Positions 8,241-19,675 of a stretch of DNA of 64,000 nt are shown one piece after another (the first letter of the stretch is position 1; each line of letters opens with the position of its first letter). This stretch comes from Mesostigma viride. Taxonomy: Eukaryota; Streptophyta; Mesostigmatophyceae; Mesostigmatales; Mesostigmataceae. The notes beneath the pieces were generated by a model, which was given only the letters and a program-made list of their open reading frames with translations, was not told the DNA's origin and made no database searches. A program made the translations under genes and the position numbers. The DNA is taken from contig RPFO01000299.1 in NCBI GenBank assembly GCA_009746045.1, positions 1,479,307 through 1,543,306 of the forward strand. Reading direction: 5' to 3'.

Positions 8241-9850
8241 GGCGAGCTATTAATTAATTAATAGACACGTGACTGCGTCACGTCAGCATAAGTCCTCAGT
8301 GGGAGGGAAACATGGGATGGAATGGATGGTATAAGCTATCTAGGTCCTAGTTACAGGGGTGTGGGCACCGCGGCCCAAATCGCTATAAATGCCATACTTG
8401 GTCACACGCGGAGCCCCCACAGGCTTAATTGGGGGTGGTCTCCTTCATCACTACTTGCCATCTATCCTTGCGCACCATCTGCCTCCATATTACAGACAAA
8501 CCAGGAGGCTGCCTGGGGGTGAGCCCGTCACGTCTAGTGTAGCACATGTCCATGCCGAGTCTATCACGAAAAGTCCACGGGTGGCGGCCCTGCCGCGCGC
8601 GGCCGGGGGCACGCCAGGTGAGGACATACCGCCCAGGCTGGGCGGGCTTGGTGCCAGCTAGTCTATCTGATGTATCTACCTGATCTGTGCGGGCCAGGTG
8701 CCCGGCTAGGCCCAGGCGCCTGTGCCTAATAATGTGGGAAACATAGGGCAAATCAGCGTACAAATCCTCATTACTAATGTGCAAACCAAAGGGGATGTTA
8801 ACCGCCTTGCGCAGCATCTTGGTGACGGCGCCGTCGAGTCGTTGCTCCAGCTCCTGCGTCAGTGTCCACGTCTCGGCGCCGTAGGTCAGGATCGTCAGAA
8901 TGACGACCTTGAAGAGGTCACGCTTGACGATCCGGGGTAGGGCGGGGTTGCTCCACCAGCGGCGGTGGTCATGGAGGTGCGCCCACGCCATGCCGATCCG
9001 TGTCGTCATGTCGTCCTCGCAGTCGGGAAGCCAACTGACGAGCAGCTTGAAGCGGCCTGAAGGAGGGTAGTTGACCTCGGCATCGTCTAAGAGGCGGAGT
9101 GTGGACCCGTGGGGGCCCTGCCATGCCGAGGGCCAGGGCCTCCGTTTTGGGGCTGATTTCTAGACCAACCGCCCGAGCCTCGAGCGCCAGGCAGTCCAGC
9201 CAAAGTTGGGCAGACTCCGGCGTCTCGATGAGCGCGATGTCGTCGGCATAAATGAGGTCAGCTAGTAAATTCTGCTTGTTAGTCGGCCCCCCTTCCCCAA
9301 GCTCGTTCGTGATCGCCAGGCCAGGGGCAAGGCCTGCAATGCTAGCAAAGCGAGCACGTGCCTGGCGCATAACATAATCCACTACAATAATAAACAGGTA
9401 CGGCGACATGCAGGACGCAACCCTGCCAGACGCCGGTCTGCAGTGGGCATGGTGGGGTAATGCCGTGTTGAGTGCGCACCGAAGTGGTCGACCCCTCATA
9501 CAGCGTGCGGATGATGGTAATCAGGGGAGTGGGGACGCGAGCGCGAGCAAGTACAGCCCATATAGAGCGTCCCAGAGGACAGAATCAAAAGCCTTGATGA
9601 AGTCGACGAAGATCAGGATGGCGGGAAACTCACCAGGTTGCCGAGGAGAGCGATTTCCTCGAAGAGGCGACACGCGACGAAGATGGCCATGACGGTGTTG
9701 CGCCCAGGACGGAAGCCCATTTGACTTTCCCCAAGGTGGCAGTCGTCGGAGAGCAGAACGAAGGCGGTTGAGGATCATGCGCATGAACAACTTCAATGAG
9801 TGCGGCGCTCTGGATGCAGACTCGACTCTGTAGTTTGCGGGGCGAGCTAT
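8241..9850 (-). mobile_element. LINE family B copy 1, 5'-truncated, 10-bp TSD, nested in LINE C
   Basis: Insertion 8251-9840 is bracketed by GGCGAGCTAT at 8241-8250 and 9841-9850. The minus-strand element carries the last part of ORF2, a 3' UTR ending GTGACGCAGTC...CACGTGTCTA, and a TTAA tail. Over most of its length it is nearly identical to the matching part of copy 2 (15778-17430). Confidence 0.75.
8425..9800 (-). pseudogene. LINE ORF2 C-terminal half (reverse transcriptase), broken
   Basis: Three minus-strand blocks in different frames cover the palm and C-terminal region. 9521-9796 has the motif IFVDFIKAFDSVLWDAL. 8969-9499 has LIYADDIALI, with the YADD catalytic box at 9236-9250. 8425-9009 has LTYGAETWTLTQELEQRLDG and the basic C-terminal domain. 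Endonuclease and fingers are missing through 5' truncation at 9840. Frameshifts separate the blocks. Confidence 0.75.
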
Positions 9851-10034
9851 GGATGCCGACTGCCGAGAACGCTCATAACTTTTACATCAGGGCATGAAAT
9901 TTGGTCGGGTAAATTGCAGTAGAAGCGCCTTTTGATGACGAACACGAGGATATAATTTTCAGCCGCCACCGCCCAAGATTTAGCGCAATATCATAAAACG
10001 CAGCGCATGCAGGGATCGTATTTTCCGGAAAGCC

Positions 10035-11428
10035 ATGGCGGAATCACCTTCAGCCGCCTCCCACTCCCCCGCCGATGGGGAGGATTCAGCGCCTCACACC
10101 ATCACGCAACTAGTCGACGCCGTGGACACCATTGCGACCCAGCCACCGCCTGCTGAAGCCGCCATTAACGTCTCGTCTAAGCGGCATTGCGCCGGCCCAG
10201 CCGACGAGATGGACAGCCAGATCCCGTCGCCTTCGGCTCCTTTTTCCAGCGAGGTTATCCGTGAGGACAACCCACTTGACGACGACGACGACGCCATCGA
10301 CGACGACGAGTTTAATCCCGCGGACTTAATTCATGCCTGGCGAGAATGTATCCGAGGCACGGTTCTTTTCCCTCACCGCCGAGGAGGCAAAGGCTACTGA
10401 TCCTGCGCCACCTGCACGACAACGACACTGAGATATATTTTCCCAGCACGCCTGGCGCGACCATTTCTATGGACGATCTCGACGAGCTGGAGCTGCCACA
10501 GCTTCGTCTTTCTGTTTTTCTGAGCTACGCAAAGGCCCCTTGCCTCCGGGCACTTGTTGCCGCTTTCGATCGAGGATGCCGAGCACGGCACCGCCAATAC
10601 CCCCATTGCTTCCCCGCGGACGCAACCCTGCGCCAGCTCAACCAGAAAGTAGACGACATGGCAGCTCAACTCGGCGCCCTGTCCACAGCTATCCGCCAAG
10701 ACACTGCTGAGCTCCACTCCAGCATGACCGAGGTCAAGGCCGCCCTGACCAGCCCCGGCGCCCCAGCCAGCCGCCCCCACTCCTACCAGCTACGCTAACA
10801 TGGTGAAGCAGACGGACATTGCCAACCTGATGGCGGATGCCGCACGCAAGGGGGCTGCAGCCCACAAGACCGCTGTCGAGGAGGACTCAACGCTCACGCA
10901 GTATAGCGGTCCGGTATATTTCGAGGTCGCGCAGCAGCCGGAAACGGAGCTGATGCACTAGCACAACGCCTGCACCACAGCCTCATTGTGGGCCGGCTGC
11001 GTCTGGGCAACGAACGCATCCGCATTGAGTCGGCAGCCTGGATGGCGGGCCAGCCTGGCCCCATGATTCCGGGTGACCTTCGCGAATGTGGCCAGCAAGG
11101 TGAAAGTACTCCAGGCCCGCAAGCTCCTGGGCGGGAGAAACGCGCCGAGCCTCGACGACCTACTCTCCCCGGCCCAGCTAGTCATCAAGAACGGTTTGCT
11201 GGGCAGCGACGCGCAGCCGTCCGGGCCAGGCGCGAGGGCACGAAGGTCTACGTCCGCCTCGTCAACGACACCCCCGTGCTCTTCATATCAACGGTCAGCG
11301 CACGGATGTGCAGGCTCCTAACAAGCGGCACAATTAGCCGGGCCGCCGGTCCCATGCACGCCCCATCCATGCAGCTGCGTCATCATCGTCCAATGACGCA
11401 CGTCCCGGGTATGGCGGGCGCCCGGTAA
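10035..11428 (+). pseudogene. LINE C ORF1, frameshifted
   Basis: It starts at ATG 10035 with an acidic Ser/Pro-rich segment that includes a DDDDD run, then shifts frame near 10350, 10800 and 11000. A helical stretch (LRQLNQKVDDMAAQLGALST) lies at about 10630-10690. The C-terminal signature VKVLQARKLLGG...SLDDLLSPAQ (about 11100-11170) and TKVYVRLVNDTPVLF (about 11240-11285) match the ORF1 RNA-binding and C-terminal domains. At least three indels make it non-functional. Confidence 0.65.
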
Positions 11429-11429
11429 G

Positions 11430-11822
11430 GGCACACCCTCGCGGCCTCGCGGTACAATAGGCTTTGGGCATAGCCTTTAATAAACAAGCCCCTTTCCACC
11501 CTCATGTCGCACCGTGCGAGCATGATGAGGATGCAAGGTCGCCAGGCACGCCACGGTCAACCTTCCCGCCAATTTACCAGCCTCAAACGCCTCTTGGCCC
11601 GCCAATTGAGCGGGATGAGGCCCAGTCGACACGCCGGCGACCCCAGCCAGGACGGAGACGACGCATATCCGCCCTGAAAGAAAGACTCCATGCGTTGACA
11701 AGCATTAACCCCAATCGCCACCCTCCCCCTTGATCCCCCACCCCCCCCACCCCCACCCCCACCTCCAGCACTACCCTTCTCCACCCCCACTGCCCCTGCA
11801 CCCCCACCCCCCCGCTAATATA
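11430..11822 (+). other. LINE C spacer between ORF1 and ORF2
   Basis: It includes a C-rich stretch at 11730-11815 (repeated CCCACCCCC blocks), which probably encodes the proline-rich lead-in of ORF2. The intact-frame equivalent in family B copy 2 also has a proline run just before the endonuclease. Confidence 0.4.
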
Positions 11823-14800
11823 GTAGGGCAACGGCCCATTCTTGGTATTGCAAGCTTTAATGTGCGCACCCTCCCTGCAGATCCTTCTACGAGCGGCGGC
11901 ACCCCAGCACGCCACCGCGTTGACGAGCTGATCGCCTTGTGCGCCGACAACAAGATCGCTGTCCTCGGGGTCCAGGAGCACCGACGCACCCGTTGACCCT
12001 CAGCAAGGGGTCAACGGTCTGCTGGTCGACGCCCTTCGTGCGGGCTGGCGGTTCCACTAATATGGTGGCGGCGACGCGCCGGGTCAAGGTGGTGTGGGCC
12101 TCTTGTGCTCGCCGGCAGCATCAGAGCAGCTCCAGTCCATCGTGCGCTGCGGTCCCCGCGTGTGCTAGTGCATGGCCACTTTTTCGGCCACTGAGGGCCA
12201 TTCACACCACACGCTAACCGTTATCGTGGGATATGCACCACATGCGGGTCGAGCTCAGGCGGAACGTGAGGCCTTCTTCAACGCCCTCAAGGAGGAGGAG
12301 GCCAACATCCCCGAGCTCGGCACTTCCTGGTTATGCTGCATGCTCGACGCCAACGCCACGCTGCCAGTTGGCACTGGGGGCGCTCAGTATACTCCCCAAC
12401 CAACACGACAGCCAAAGGTAACACGCCTTTATTTGCGAATCTGCTGGCAGAATCTGCGCTGCCGTTGCATGCAATGCTTCTTTCGTACGCCCCGCTGAGC
12501 AGCTTGCCACCTTTTGGGGCCGTCGGATCAGGTGGTGTGCCTTGACTATATATCTGCGTACGTCGGGCTCAGCGCCCCTCAGTTGTCGATGCTCGCGTCC
12601 TGCAAGATTCTGTCAGCACGGTGGAATCTGATCATGCACCGTCTCGTGCTCGCTCGCATCAGAATTTGCGGTTTCATGGCCGGGTGAAACCGTCGCGACA
12701 GCTGGCGCCTCAGCCAGATCTGAAGGTGCTCCGGATTGTGCTGAAGGATGCCGACAAGATGTCAGCAGCAGAGCAGGCCGCTATGTCGCACAGGGATGAC
12801 TTTCTGGCCGTCTTCGACGCCAGGGGCAGCCGACAGCAGTTACACGCCATTCCGCCGCGGCCGGGTGATATTTCAGTGATCCTCTGCGGTGTCGCTGCTA
12901 AGTATCGCCTTGCTGCCCGCACCCTCCCCACCTTGCCTCCGCGCCGACAGCTTGCTGTCCACCGTTACGCACCGACAGTGGTCGCCGCCAGGCAGATGCT
13001 CCGCCGCAACAGGGATCCGACTGCCAAATCTGGGCTGCAAGCAGCTCTAAGGGCCGCCTACGTACGAGCAGGCTGAGAAGGCAGACGCTCAGCAGATGGT
13101 CAAGGACCTGCGCAGCTGCCAGCAGAAGCACGAGGGCAAAGGGGCCTGGTTCTGGTACAAGCGCCTCGGGCACCCGGACGGCCTCGGCCGGCCCCACCGC
13201 CACGACATCCCCGGCGCCCCAGCCAAGCGGCTTCGTACCTGGGCTGCGGCCACGGCCGAGGTCGGGGGGACAGCTGCGCCGCCCCCGCCCCTGCTCCCAG
13301 CCGCCGCCGCCCGCCCGGCCGCCCGGCTGGCCGGCCCCGCTGGGCCCCCGGCCCCGCCTAGGTCAGCGGCGGACTACCTAGTCCCCCCGCTGGTCGGCCC
13401 ACTTGGCGACCCGTCCGACATGCCTCCTTTCACCTCTCGCGAGGTCACGGAGGCGGTCCAGCGCCTGCGTTATGACGCAGCCACCGGCTCCGACGAGATT
13501 CCTGCCGCAGTTGTGAAACTTGCAGCCGAATTCGAGGACACCGGTGTTATGCTGCTCTTCCGGGACATCTGCAACCGCCTTCTGCTGCATGTCGTCGCAA
13601 CCATCATTGCACCTCCAGCGGCCTGGCAACACAGTTTTCGCACGATGCTGTACAAGAACAAGGGGTCGCCTGCCGACCCCGGCAACTACAGAGGGGTGTG
13701 CATTCAAAGTGCCCCCCTCAAGCTTCTTATGCGGCTCATACTGAACCGCCGGCGCACGGCCCTGGACGGTCACCTGAGTCAGCGAGACTCAGCACGGCTT
13801 CCGTTCAGGTCGCAACACAGTACAGGCGCTCTTCGCTACTCGCCGACTGGTGGAGGAACTGCAACGCCTTAATTCAGCCTGGTGAGTCCCCTTTGCACCT
13901 TCAATGTGCTGGTGGACTTCATCAAAGCCTTCGATTCGGTTTTCTGGCCTGCGCTTTGGGACATCCTCGAGCTGTTCCGGATCCCCCGCCCCCTTATTGC
14001 TGTCATCCGCAACCTGTATGAAGGGTCCACCATGCACTTCGGTGCGCACTTCTTACGGGACCACGCCACCATGCCCTTTACAGAAGGGTGTGTGGCAGGG
14101 CTGCGTGCTGTCGCCCTACCGGCTGTTCATTATTGTGGTCGAATACGTAGTGATTCAGGCGCGCAAGCGATTTGCCCGCATCGTGGGTAGGGAACCAGGG
14201 GTGCAGGTTGCTAACAAATTCTGGCATGGCGGAGCGGACACGGAGATTCGGCTGGCAGGCATCATCTACGCAGACGACACCACCCTCTTCGAGGACACTG
14301 GGCACGTGCAGACATGGCTTGACTGCCTGGCTATATATCGAGGCCCGTGCAGTGGGGCTTGAGGTCAGCAAGAAGACAGAGGCCCTGGCGGTTGGGCTCA
14401 CCCACTCACCGCCATGCACCCCCGCTATCTCCCCGACGGCTCTCGAGTCCTGTATCGGGACCACGTCAAGCTGCTGGGCAGCCTGCTCCCCAGCTGCGAG
14501 GTTAATTGATCGATGTGGACCACCGCATCTCCCTCGCCTGGCACGCTTTACGCCAGTACCGGGCCCTGTGGCGCAAGCCCCTGGGCAAGATCGAGAAACA
14601 GGACCTGTTCAAGGTCCTCGTCCTTCCTGTTCCCACGTATGCATGGGGCCGGCGAGACGTGGACCGGCCTCACCGCCGACCTGGTCCGCAAGCTGGACGG
14701 CGCGGTCACCAACATGCTGCGTTTGATTTTCAGAGTAGGATATGCTGCTCATGTCCGCAATGAGGACCTGTACCAGGGCATGCCATATTATATCACCAGC

Positions 14801-15130
14801 ACCATTAAGCAGCGGCGCCTGCAGCTCGTAGGGCACCTAGCTCGCACCAACCAGGTAGACACCTCATGTGGCCCCCCCGCAGGACTGCGACCAGCTCAGC
14901 CTGGCCGGCACCTCCTGACGTGGGCCGGGCCCCCTGATGTTAGACGCCGCAAGGCCCGCACCTTCAAAGAACAGCTAGTAGAGGACATGGGGGGCCTAGG
15001 CCTCTCCGTGATTTGGTATAAGATGATGGACAAGGCCAAGTGGGCCCAGGTCATAGAGGACAACGAGCCCCCCCCTGTGGGGAAGCGCCCGCGTGTGCAA
15101 GCCCGTGGGAGGCACGCCAGTGCTGTATAG
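11823..15130 (+). pseudogene. LINE C ORF2: APE endonuclease and reverse transcriptase, frameshifted
   Basis: Endonuclease blocks: ASFNVRTLPAD and VLGVQEHRRT (11840-11995), VIVGYAPHAGR and LDANATLPVGTGG (12200-12385). Reverse transcriptase blocks: MLYKNKGSPADPGNYRGVCI at about 13650-13705, VDFIKAFDSVFWPALWDIL at 13911-13970, and YADDT with its catalytic box at 14267-14278. The C-terminal region includes RRLQLVGHLARTNQVDTS and ends at 15130. Domain order APE-RT without an obvious RNase H is L1-like. At least five frame changes separate the blocks, so this is a fossil. Confidence 0.75.
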
Positions 15131-15392
15131 ATAGATGTTGTAGTTAGTAATGCTGTTAGATAGATGTCGTATAGGTAGATGATGTAGATAGCTTAGACCG
15201 GTAGGTCTGTTTGCACCCACCCATCCATCCATCCGGGTTACATCCATCCATCCATCCGGGTGTAATGCTCCGTGACTCCCCAACGGGAGCACGAGTCTAA
15301 TTAATTAATTAATTAATCGGGGTTAATGCTCCGTGACTCCCCAACGGGAGCACGAGTCTAATTAATTAATTAATTAATTAATTAATTAATTA
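15131..15392 (+). other. LINE C 3' UTR with two tandem hairpin-tail units
   Basis: TAGATAGATG repeats and CATCCATCCATCC blocks are followed by TGCTCCGTGACTCCCCAACG, GGGAGCACGAGTC and a TTAA tail. The whole hairpin-tail unit is then repeated. The stem is CTCCC-CAAC-GGGAG. The duplication suggests that reverse transcription started or restarted twice on the same 3' end. Confidence 0.65.
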
Positions 15393-15420
15393 ATTGCCTA
15401 GCCATGATTGCATCTTCCGG

Positions 15421-15640
15421 ACCCCATGTCCGCAACTTTGCACAGCTGCTGGAATACATGCATGGTGGTGCAGGTGCACCTCAATTGTGCACCCGGCCCA
15501 AGTAGGTGGCAGTTTACACCAACCACCTGCAGGTTGTCGCCTAGAATGTACTGAAAACCACATGCCCTTCTTGCAGGGATATATATCTATGTGTAATTAC
15601 ATATCCTCCGGCACGGAGGTATGTTATTAATTAATTAATA
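15421..15640 (+). mobile_element. LINE family A 3'-end fragment with variant hairpin
   Basis: It matches the 3' UTR of the half-LINE at 7610-7780 in order (GGTGGTGCAGGTGC, GTTTACA, GCCTAGAATGTA, CATATGCCC-like, ATGTTA). Its terminal hairpin is CCTCCG-GCA-CGGAGG (15605-15619), both stem sides changed together relative to CTCC-CAAC-GGAG. The tail is TTAATTAATTAA. Confidence 0.65.
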
Positions 15641-15649
15641 GTCAAGATA

Positions 15650-15712
15650 TCCATCCCTCCATCGGGGTTACTCCTCTGTGACTCCCCAACGGGAGCACGA
15701 TCGAGTTTGATC
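15650..15712 (+). mobile_element. LINE C-type 3' end hairpin fragment
   Basis: CATCCCTCCATCGGGGTTA then GTGACTCCCCAACGGGAGC, with stem CTCCC 15682-15686 and GGGAG 15691-15695. No tail remains. It is a short relic of the family C 3' end. Confidence 0.55.
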
Positions 15713-15766
15713 GATCGACAATGTGTGCATTGCAATCACAATGTCAAAGTTCCTGATCGAGACAGC

Positions 15767-18700
15767 GCCATGTGCATTAATTAATTAATTAATAGACACG
15801 TGACTGCGTCACGTACGAGATCATGCTGTGGTATCATCCAAACGAGATCATGCTGTGGTACTCGAGCAGCCGGTTCTGGAGGGGGTACCCAGTGAGACGT
15901 GAGCATAAGTCCTCAGTGGGAGGGGAACATGGGATGGAATGGATGGTATAAGCTATCTAGGTCCTAGTTACAGGGGTGTGGGCACCGCGGCCCGAATCGC
16001 TATGAATGCCATACTTCATACTTGGTCACACGCGGAGCCCCCACAGGCTTGGGGGTGGTCTCCTTCATCACTACTTGCCATCTATCCTTGCGCACCATCT
16101 GCCTCCATATTACAGACAAACCAGGAGGCTGCCCGGGGGTGAGCCGGTCACGTCTAGTGTAGCACATGTCCATGCCGAGTCTATCACGAAAAGTCCACGG
16201 GTGGCGGCCCTGCCGCGCGCGGCCGGGGGCACGCCAGGTGAGGACATATCGCCCAGGCTGGGCGGGCTTGGTGCCAGCTAGTCTATCTGATGTATCTACC
16301 TGATCTGTGCGGGCCAGGTGCCCGGCTAGGCCCAGGCGCCTGTGCCTAATAATGTGGGAAACATAGGGCAAATCAGCGTACAAATCCTCATTACTAATGT
16401 GCAAACCAAAGGGGATGTTAAGGGCCTTGCGCAGCATCTTGGTGACGGCGCCGTCGAGTCGTTGCTCCAGCTCCTGCGTCAGTGCCCACGTCTCGGCGCC
16501 ATAGGTCAGGATCGTCAGAATGACGACCTTGAAGAGGTCACGCTTGACGATCCGGGGTAGGGCGGGGTTGCTCCACCAGCGGCGGTGGTCATGGAGGTGC
16601 GCCCACGCCATGCCGATCCGTGTCGTCATGTCGTCCTCGCAGTCGGGAAGCCAACTGCCGAGCAGCTTGAAGCGGCCTGAAGGAGGGTAGTTGACCTCCA
16701 CATCGTCTAAGAGGCGGAGTGTGGGTGGGGGCCCTGCCATGCCGAGGGCCAGGGCCTCCGTTTTGCATGGGGCTGATTTCTAGACCAACCGCCCGAGCCT
16801 CGAGCGCCAGGCAGTCCAGCCAAAGTTGGGCAGACTCCGGCTTCTCGATGAGCGTGATGTCGTCGGCATAAATGAGGTCAGCTAGTAAATTCTGCTTGTT
16901 AGTCGGCCCCCCTTCCCCAAGCTCGTTCGTGATCGCTAGGCCAGGGGCACGGCCTGCAATGCTAGCAAAGCGAGCACGTGCCTGGCACATAACATAATCC
17001 ACTATACAATAATAAACAGGTACGGCGACAGGACGCAACCCTGCCAGACGCCGGTCTGCAGTGGGCATGGTGGGGTAATGCCGTGTTGAGTGCGCACCGA
17101 AGTGGTCGACCCCTCATACAGCGTGCGGATGACGGTAATCAGGGGAGTGGGGACGCGAGCGCGAGCAAGTACAGCCCATTATTAGAGCGTCCCAGAGGAC
17201 AGAATCAAAAGCCTTGATGAAGTCGACGAAGATCAAGATTGCGGGAAACTCACCAGGTTGCAGGAGAGCGATTTCCTCGAAGAGGCGACGCGCGACGAAG
17301 ATGGCCATGATGGTGTTGCGCCCAGGACGGAAGCCCATTTGACTTTCCCCAAGGTGACAGTCGAGAGCAGAACGAAGGCGGTTGAGGATCATGCGTATGA
17401 ACAACTTAAGTGCGGCGCTCTGGATGCACACTCCTCTGTAGTTGGCGGGGTCGTCAGGGGAACCTTTGTTTTTGTACAGCATAATACGGTAGCTGTGCTG
17501 CCACTCAGGAATCGGCGGCGCGTCGGCAAGCAGGATCCGGTTGCAGACGTCAAGCAGGAACCCCGTGAGCGCCGTCAGCTTAATCACCGGGGCTGGGAGC
17601 TGGTCAGGTCCAACGGCGGCATAGAAGCGGAGTTGCTTGGCGGCGGTGCTCAGCTCGAGCTCGGTGAACGGCGGGAGCTCGTTGGGGTCGGCCAGGGGTT
17701 CCGTCAGGGCTGGGTACGTGTAGTCCTGCTCAGCGGCGGGCGGCGTGGGCGGCGCAGGGACGTCCGCAGGTGCTACTGCCAGGCGTGCGGCCGCCAGAGG
17801 GCCAAGCGGCGGAGGCGGCGGGGGGGCGCCGAGCAGCCGGGACTGGGAGGAATACCACTGGTCGAGCTGCTGCTGCGGTGAGCCAGAGAGCGTCCGCGGC
17901 GCCGGCTGCGCGCCGCCGGCGGGCCGTTGGGCGTGACGCAGGCGGGTCCAGGCGTACTTGCCGTGCTGGTCCTTGAGGTGGGCGAAGTACTCGCGGACAT
18001 GAAGGTCCTCCTGCTCCTTGGTCGCCTGCCGGATGGCCGAGTGGTAATCGGCTTTGAGGCGGGCGTAGCGGGCGGGGTCGCTGTTGTCGCGCAGGGCTTG
18101 CCGGGCCTGGATGACGGCGGGGAGCCGGTGCAGGCTGGTGAAGCGGGGCGGGCGGCGGGGGGGCAGTAGGGCCCCGGCCGCGGGCAGCTTGTCAGCGAGG
18201 TGCCGAAGGGCCGATGCCGGGCCGGCAGCGAACAGCTGGGCGTGGCTGGCCGGGATGTCCAGCGCGTCGACGAACGCCTCTGCGGCGCGCTTGTGGGCGC
18301 GTTTTTCAGGGAAGTCCTCCAGAGCGTCGTCAGATTTCTCGAGCAACTGAAGTGTGCGCAAATCAGGTGGTGCCACGTGCTTACGAAAGGGCGAGGGGAA
18401 TCGCAGGCGGATGCGGGCGGTGACGATGCGATGATCGGAGCGCACCAGGGGGATCACATGCGAGCGAGCAGCTAGTACAGATCCTTGATGACGCTTGCGC
18501 ATTACAACATAGTCAATGCAGCGTTCAGTGCCAGTTGGCGAGGTGTGTGTGACCAAAGCATCTGGACTATGTGGAAAGCGAGTGTTGGCAGTGACCAAAT
18601 CGCATGTCGTAAGCAAATCAGCAAAAAGTTCAGTGTTGGCATTGGAGACCGTACCGTTGGGGGCGTGCTGACATCCGCCAGTACCCGGTGGTAGCGTGGC

Positions 18701-19566
18701 GTTGGCGTCCAGCAGCAGAGCGAGGTAGTTGCGACCAGGGATGCCGTTCGCCAGGTTCTCCAGCGCTGCAAAGAAGTCCTTGCGGTCTTGTTCTGGGTGG
18801 CCGGAGTGGGGTGCGTAACCAACGCCCACCGTCAGGGCGTAGGTCGAGTGGCCCTCCATCGAATGAAAAGTGGCCACGAGGAGCCGAGCGTTGACCAGCT
18901 GGGGTTCGCCCATGTGGCGTACGGCGAGCGGGGAGCAGAGGAGACCGACGCCCCCGTTCCCGGTGCCGTCGCCGCCTCCGTAGTAGAACCGCCAGCCGTC
19001 GATGTCGTCAGCAACAAGGGCAGTTGATCCGCGGGCCGATGCAGTGCGCCTGTGTTCTTGGATTCCCAGGATGGCGATATTATTGTCGATGCAGAAACCA
19101 ATAAGATTGGAGACTCGATGGCACTGACAGTCGTCACTGCGCAGGCAGTGACAGCGGTCAGCGTCGGGCTGGAGCGTGCGGGCGTTGAAGGTGGCGATGA
19201 CCAAGGGCGCGCGTTGACCGAAAAGGGGGGTGCAGGCGGGGGTGGGGGCGGAGATGGAGCAGGGTGGTGATGGGGGTGGGGGTGGAGGTGGTGGGGTAGG
19301 GGGGGCGGGTTGGGGACTTATGCTTTCAATCACCGTTTCGATTCTTCCTGCCAACGCGTCGAGGCGACGCCGACGGTTGGCTCGGGTGGCCAGGTAGAAT
19401 GAGTCTGCGTCTGCACGCATAAGAAATGCGTGCAGTCTGAGGAGGTTCCGGAGGCGGCCGCGCGAGGCGGGGCGAACCTGGCTCACTGCCGACCCGGTGC
19501 TCTCTCTCCGACAGCCCAAGGGCTGCGAAGGCAAAGGGGCGGGAAGGGGAGTTAGGCCATGTGCAT
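15767..19566 (-). mobile_element. LINE family B copy 2, 3.78 kb, 11-bp TSD
   Basis: Insertion 15778-19555 is bracketed by GCCATGTGCAT at 15767-15777 and 19556-19566. It reads on the minus strand from near the start of ORF2 through the 3' UTR to a TTAA tail, and it lacks ORF1. It is the most complete family B copy here, and ORF2 is open for its first 800 codons. Confidence 0.85.
16000..19534 (-). pseudogene. LINE ORF2: endonuclease and reverse transcriptase, three late breaks
   Basis: One frame of about 806 codons (17114-19534) holds a basic helical lead, a proline run, and the APE endonuclease with ATFNARTLQ, LGIQEHRR, GVGYAPHSG, LLDANATLPPGTGG, DYVVMRKR and SDHRIVTARIR, so the conserved Glu, Asp and Ser-Asp-His elements are present. 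The fingers and palm start follow (MLYKNKGSPDDPANYRGVCI, IFVDFIKAFDSVLWDAL). A frame break near 17180 is followed by the YADDI block (catalytic box 16856-16870), and another near 16760 by the C-terminal domain with LTYGAETWALTQELEQRLDG, ending at 16000. No ATG opens the frame at the 5' edge, which is consistent with truncation. The domain order is L1-like. Confidence 0.8.
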
Positions 19567-19587
19567 AACTATGCCTGTTGTCATGAT

Positions 19588-19645
19588 ATTAATGAATTAA
19601 TCAATTAAACTCGTGCTCCCGTTGGGGAGTCACGGAGCACCGCGA
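19588..19645 (-). mobile_element. LINE C-type 3' end, minus strand
   Basis: TTAATGAATTAATCAATTAA (tail) is followed by CTCGTGCTCCCGTTGGGGAG and TCACGGAGCAC, the reverse complement of the family C terminal hairpin (stem 19616-19620 with 19625-19629). It lies just beside the right target duplication of copy 2. Element sequence beyond the hairpin is minimal. Confidence 0.6.
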
Positions 19646-19675
19646 ACTGCTTTTAATCCCTGCATGTGCACAACA

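Larger units (their letters stand above)
8043..15404 (+). mobile_element. Long L1-like LINE (family C), degenerate, candidate 12-bp TSD
   Basis: ATTGCCTAGCCA occurs at 8043-8054 and again just after the 3' tail at 15393-15404, suggesting one insertion of 8055-15392. Inside are a leading segment resembling the element's own 3' UTR, a nested family B insertion (8241-9850), ORF1 from 10035, ORF2 to 15130, and a 3' UTR with two tandem hairpin-plus-tail units. Both ORFs have several frameshifts, so the copy is dead. The 5' boundary rests on the target-duplication match alone. Confidence 0.6.
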
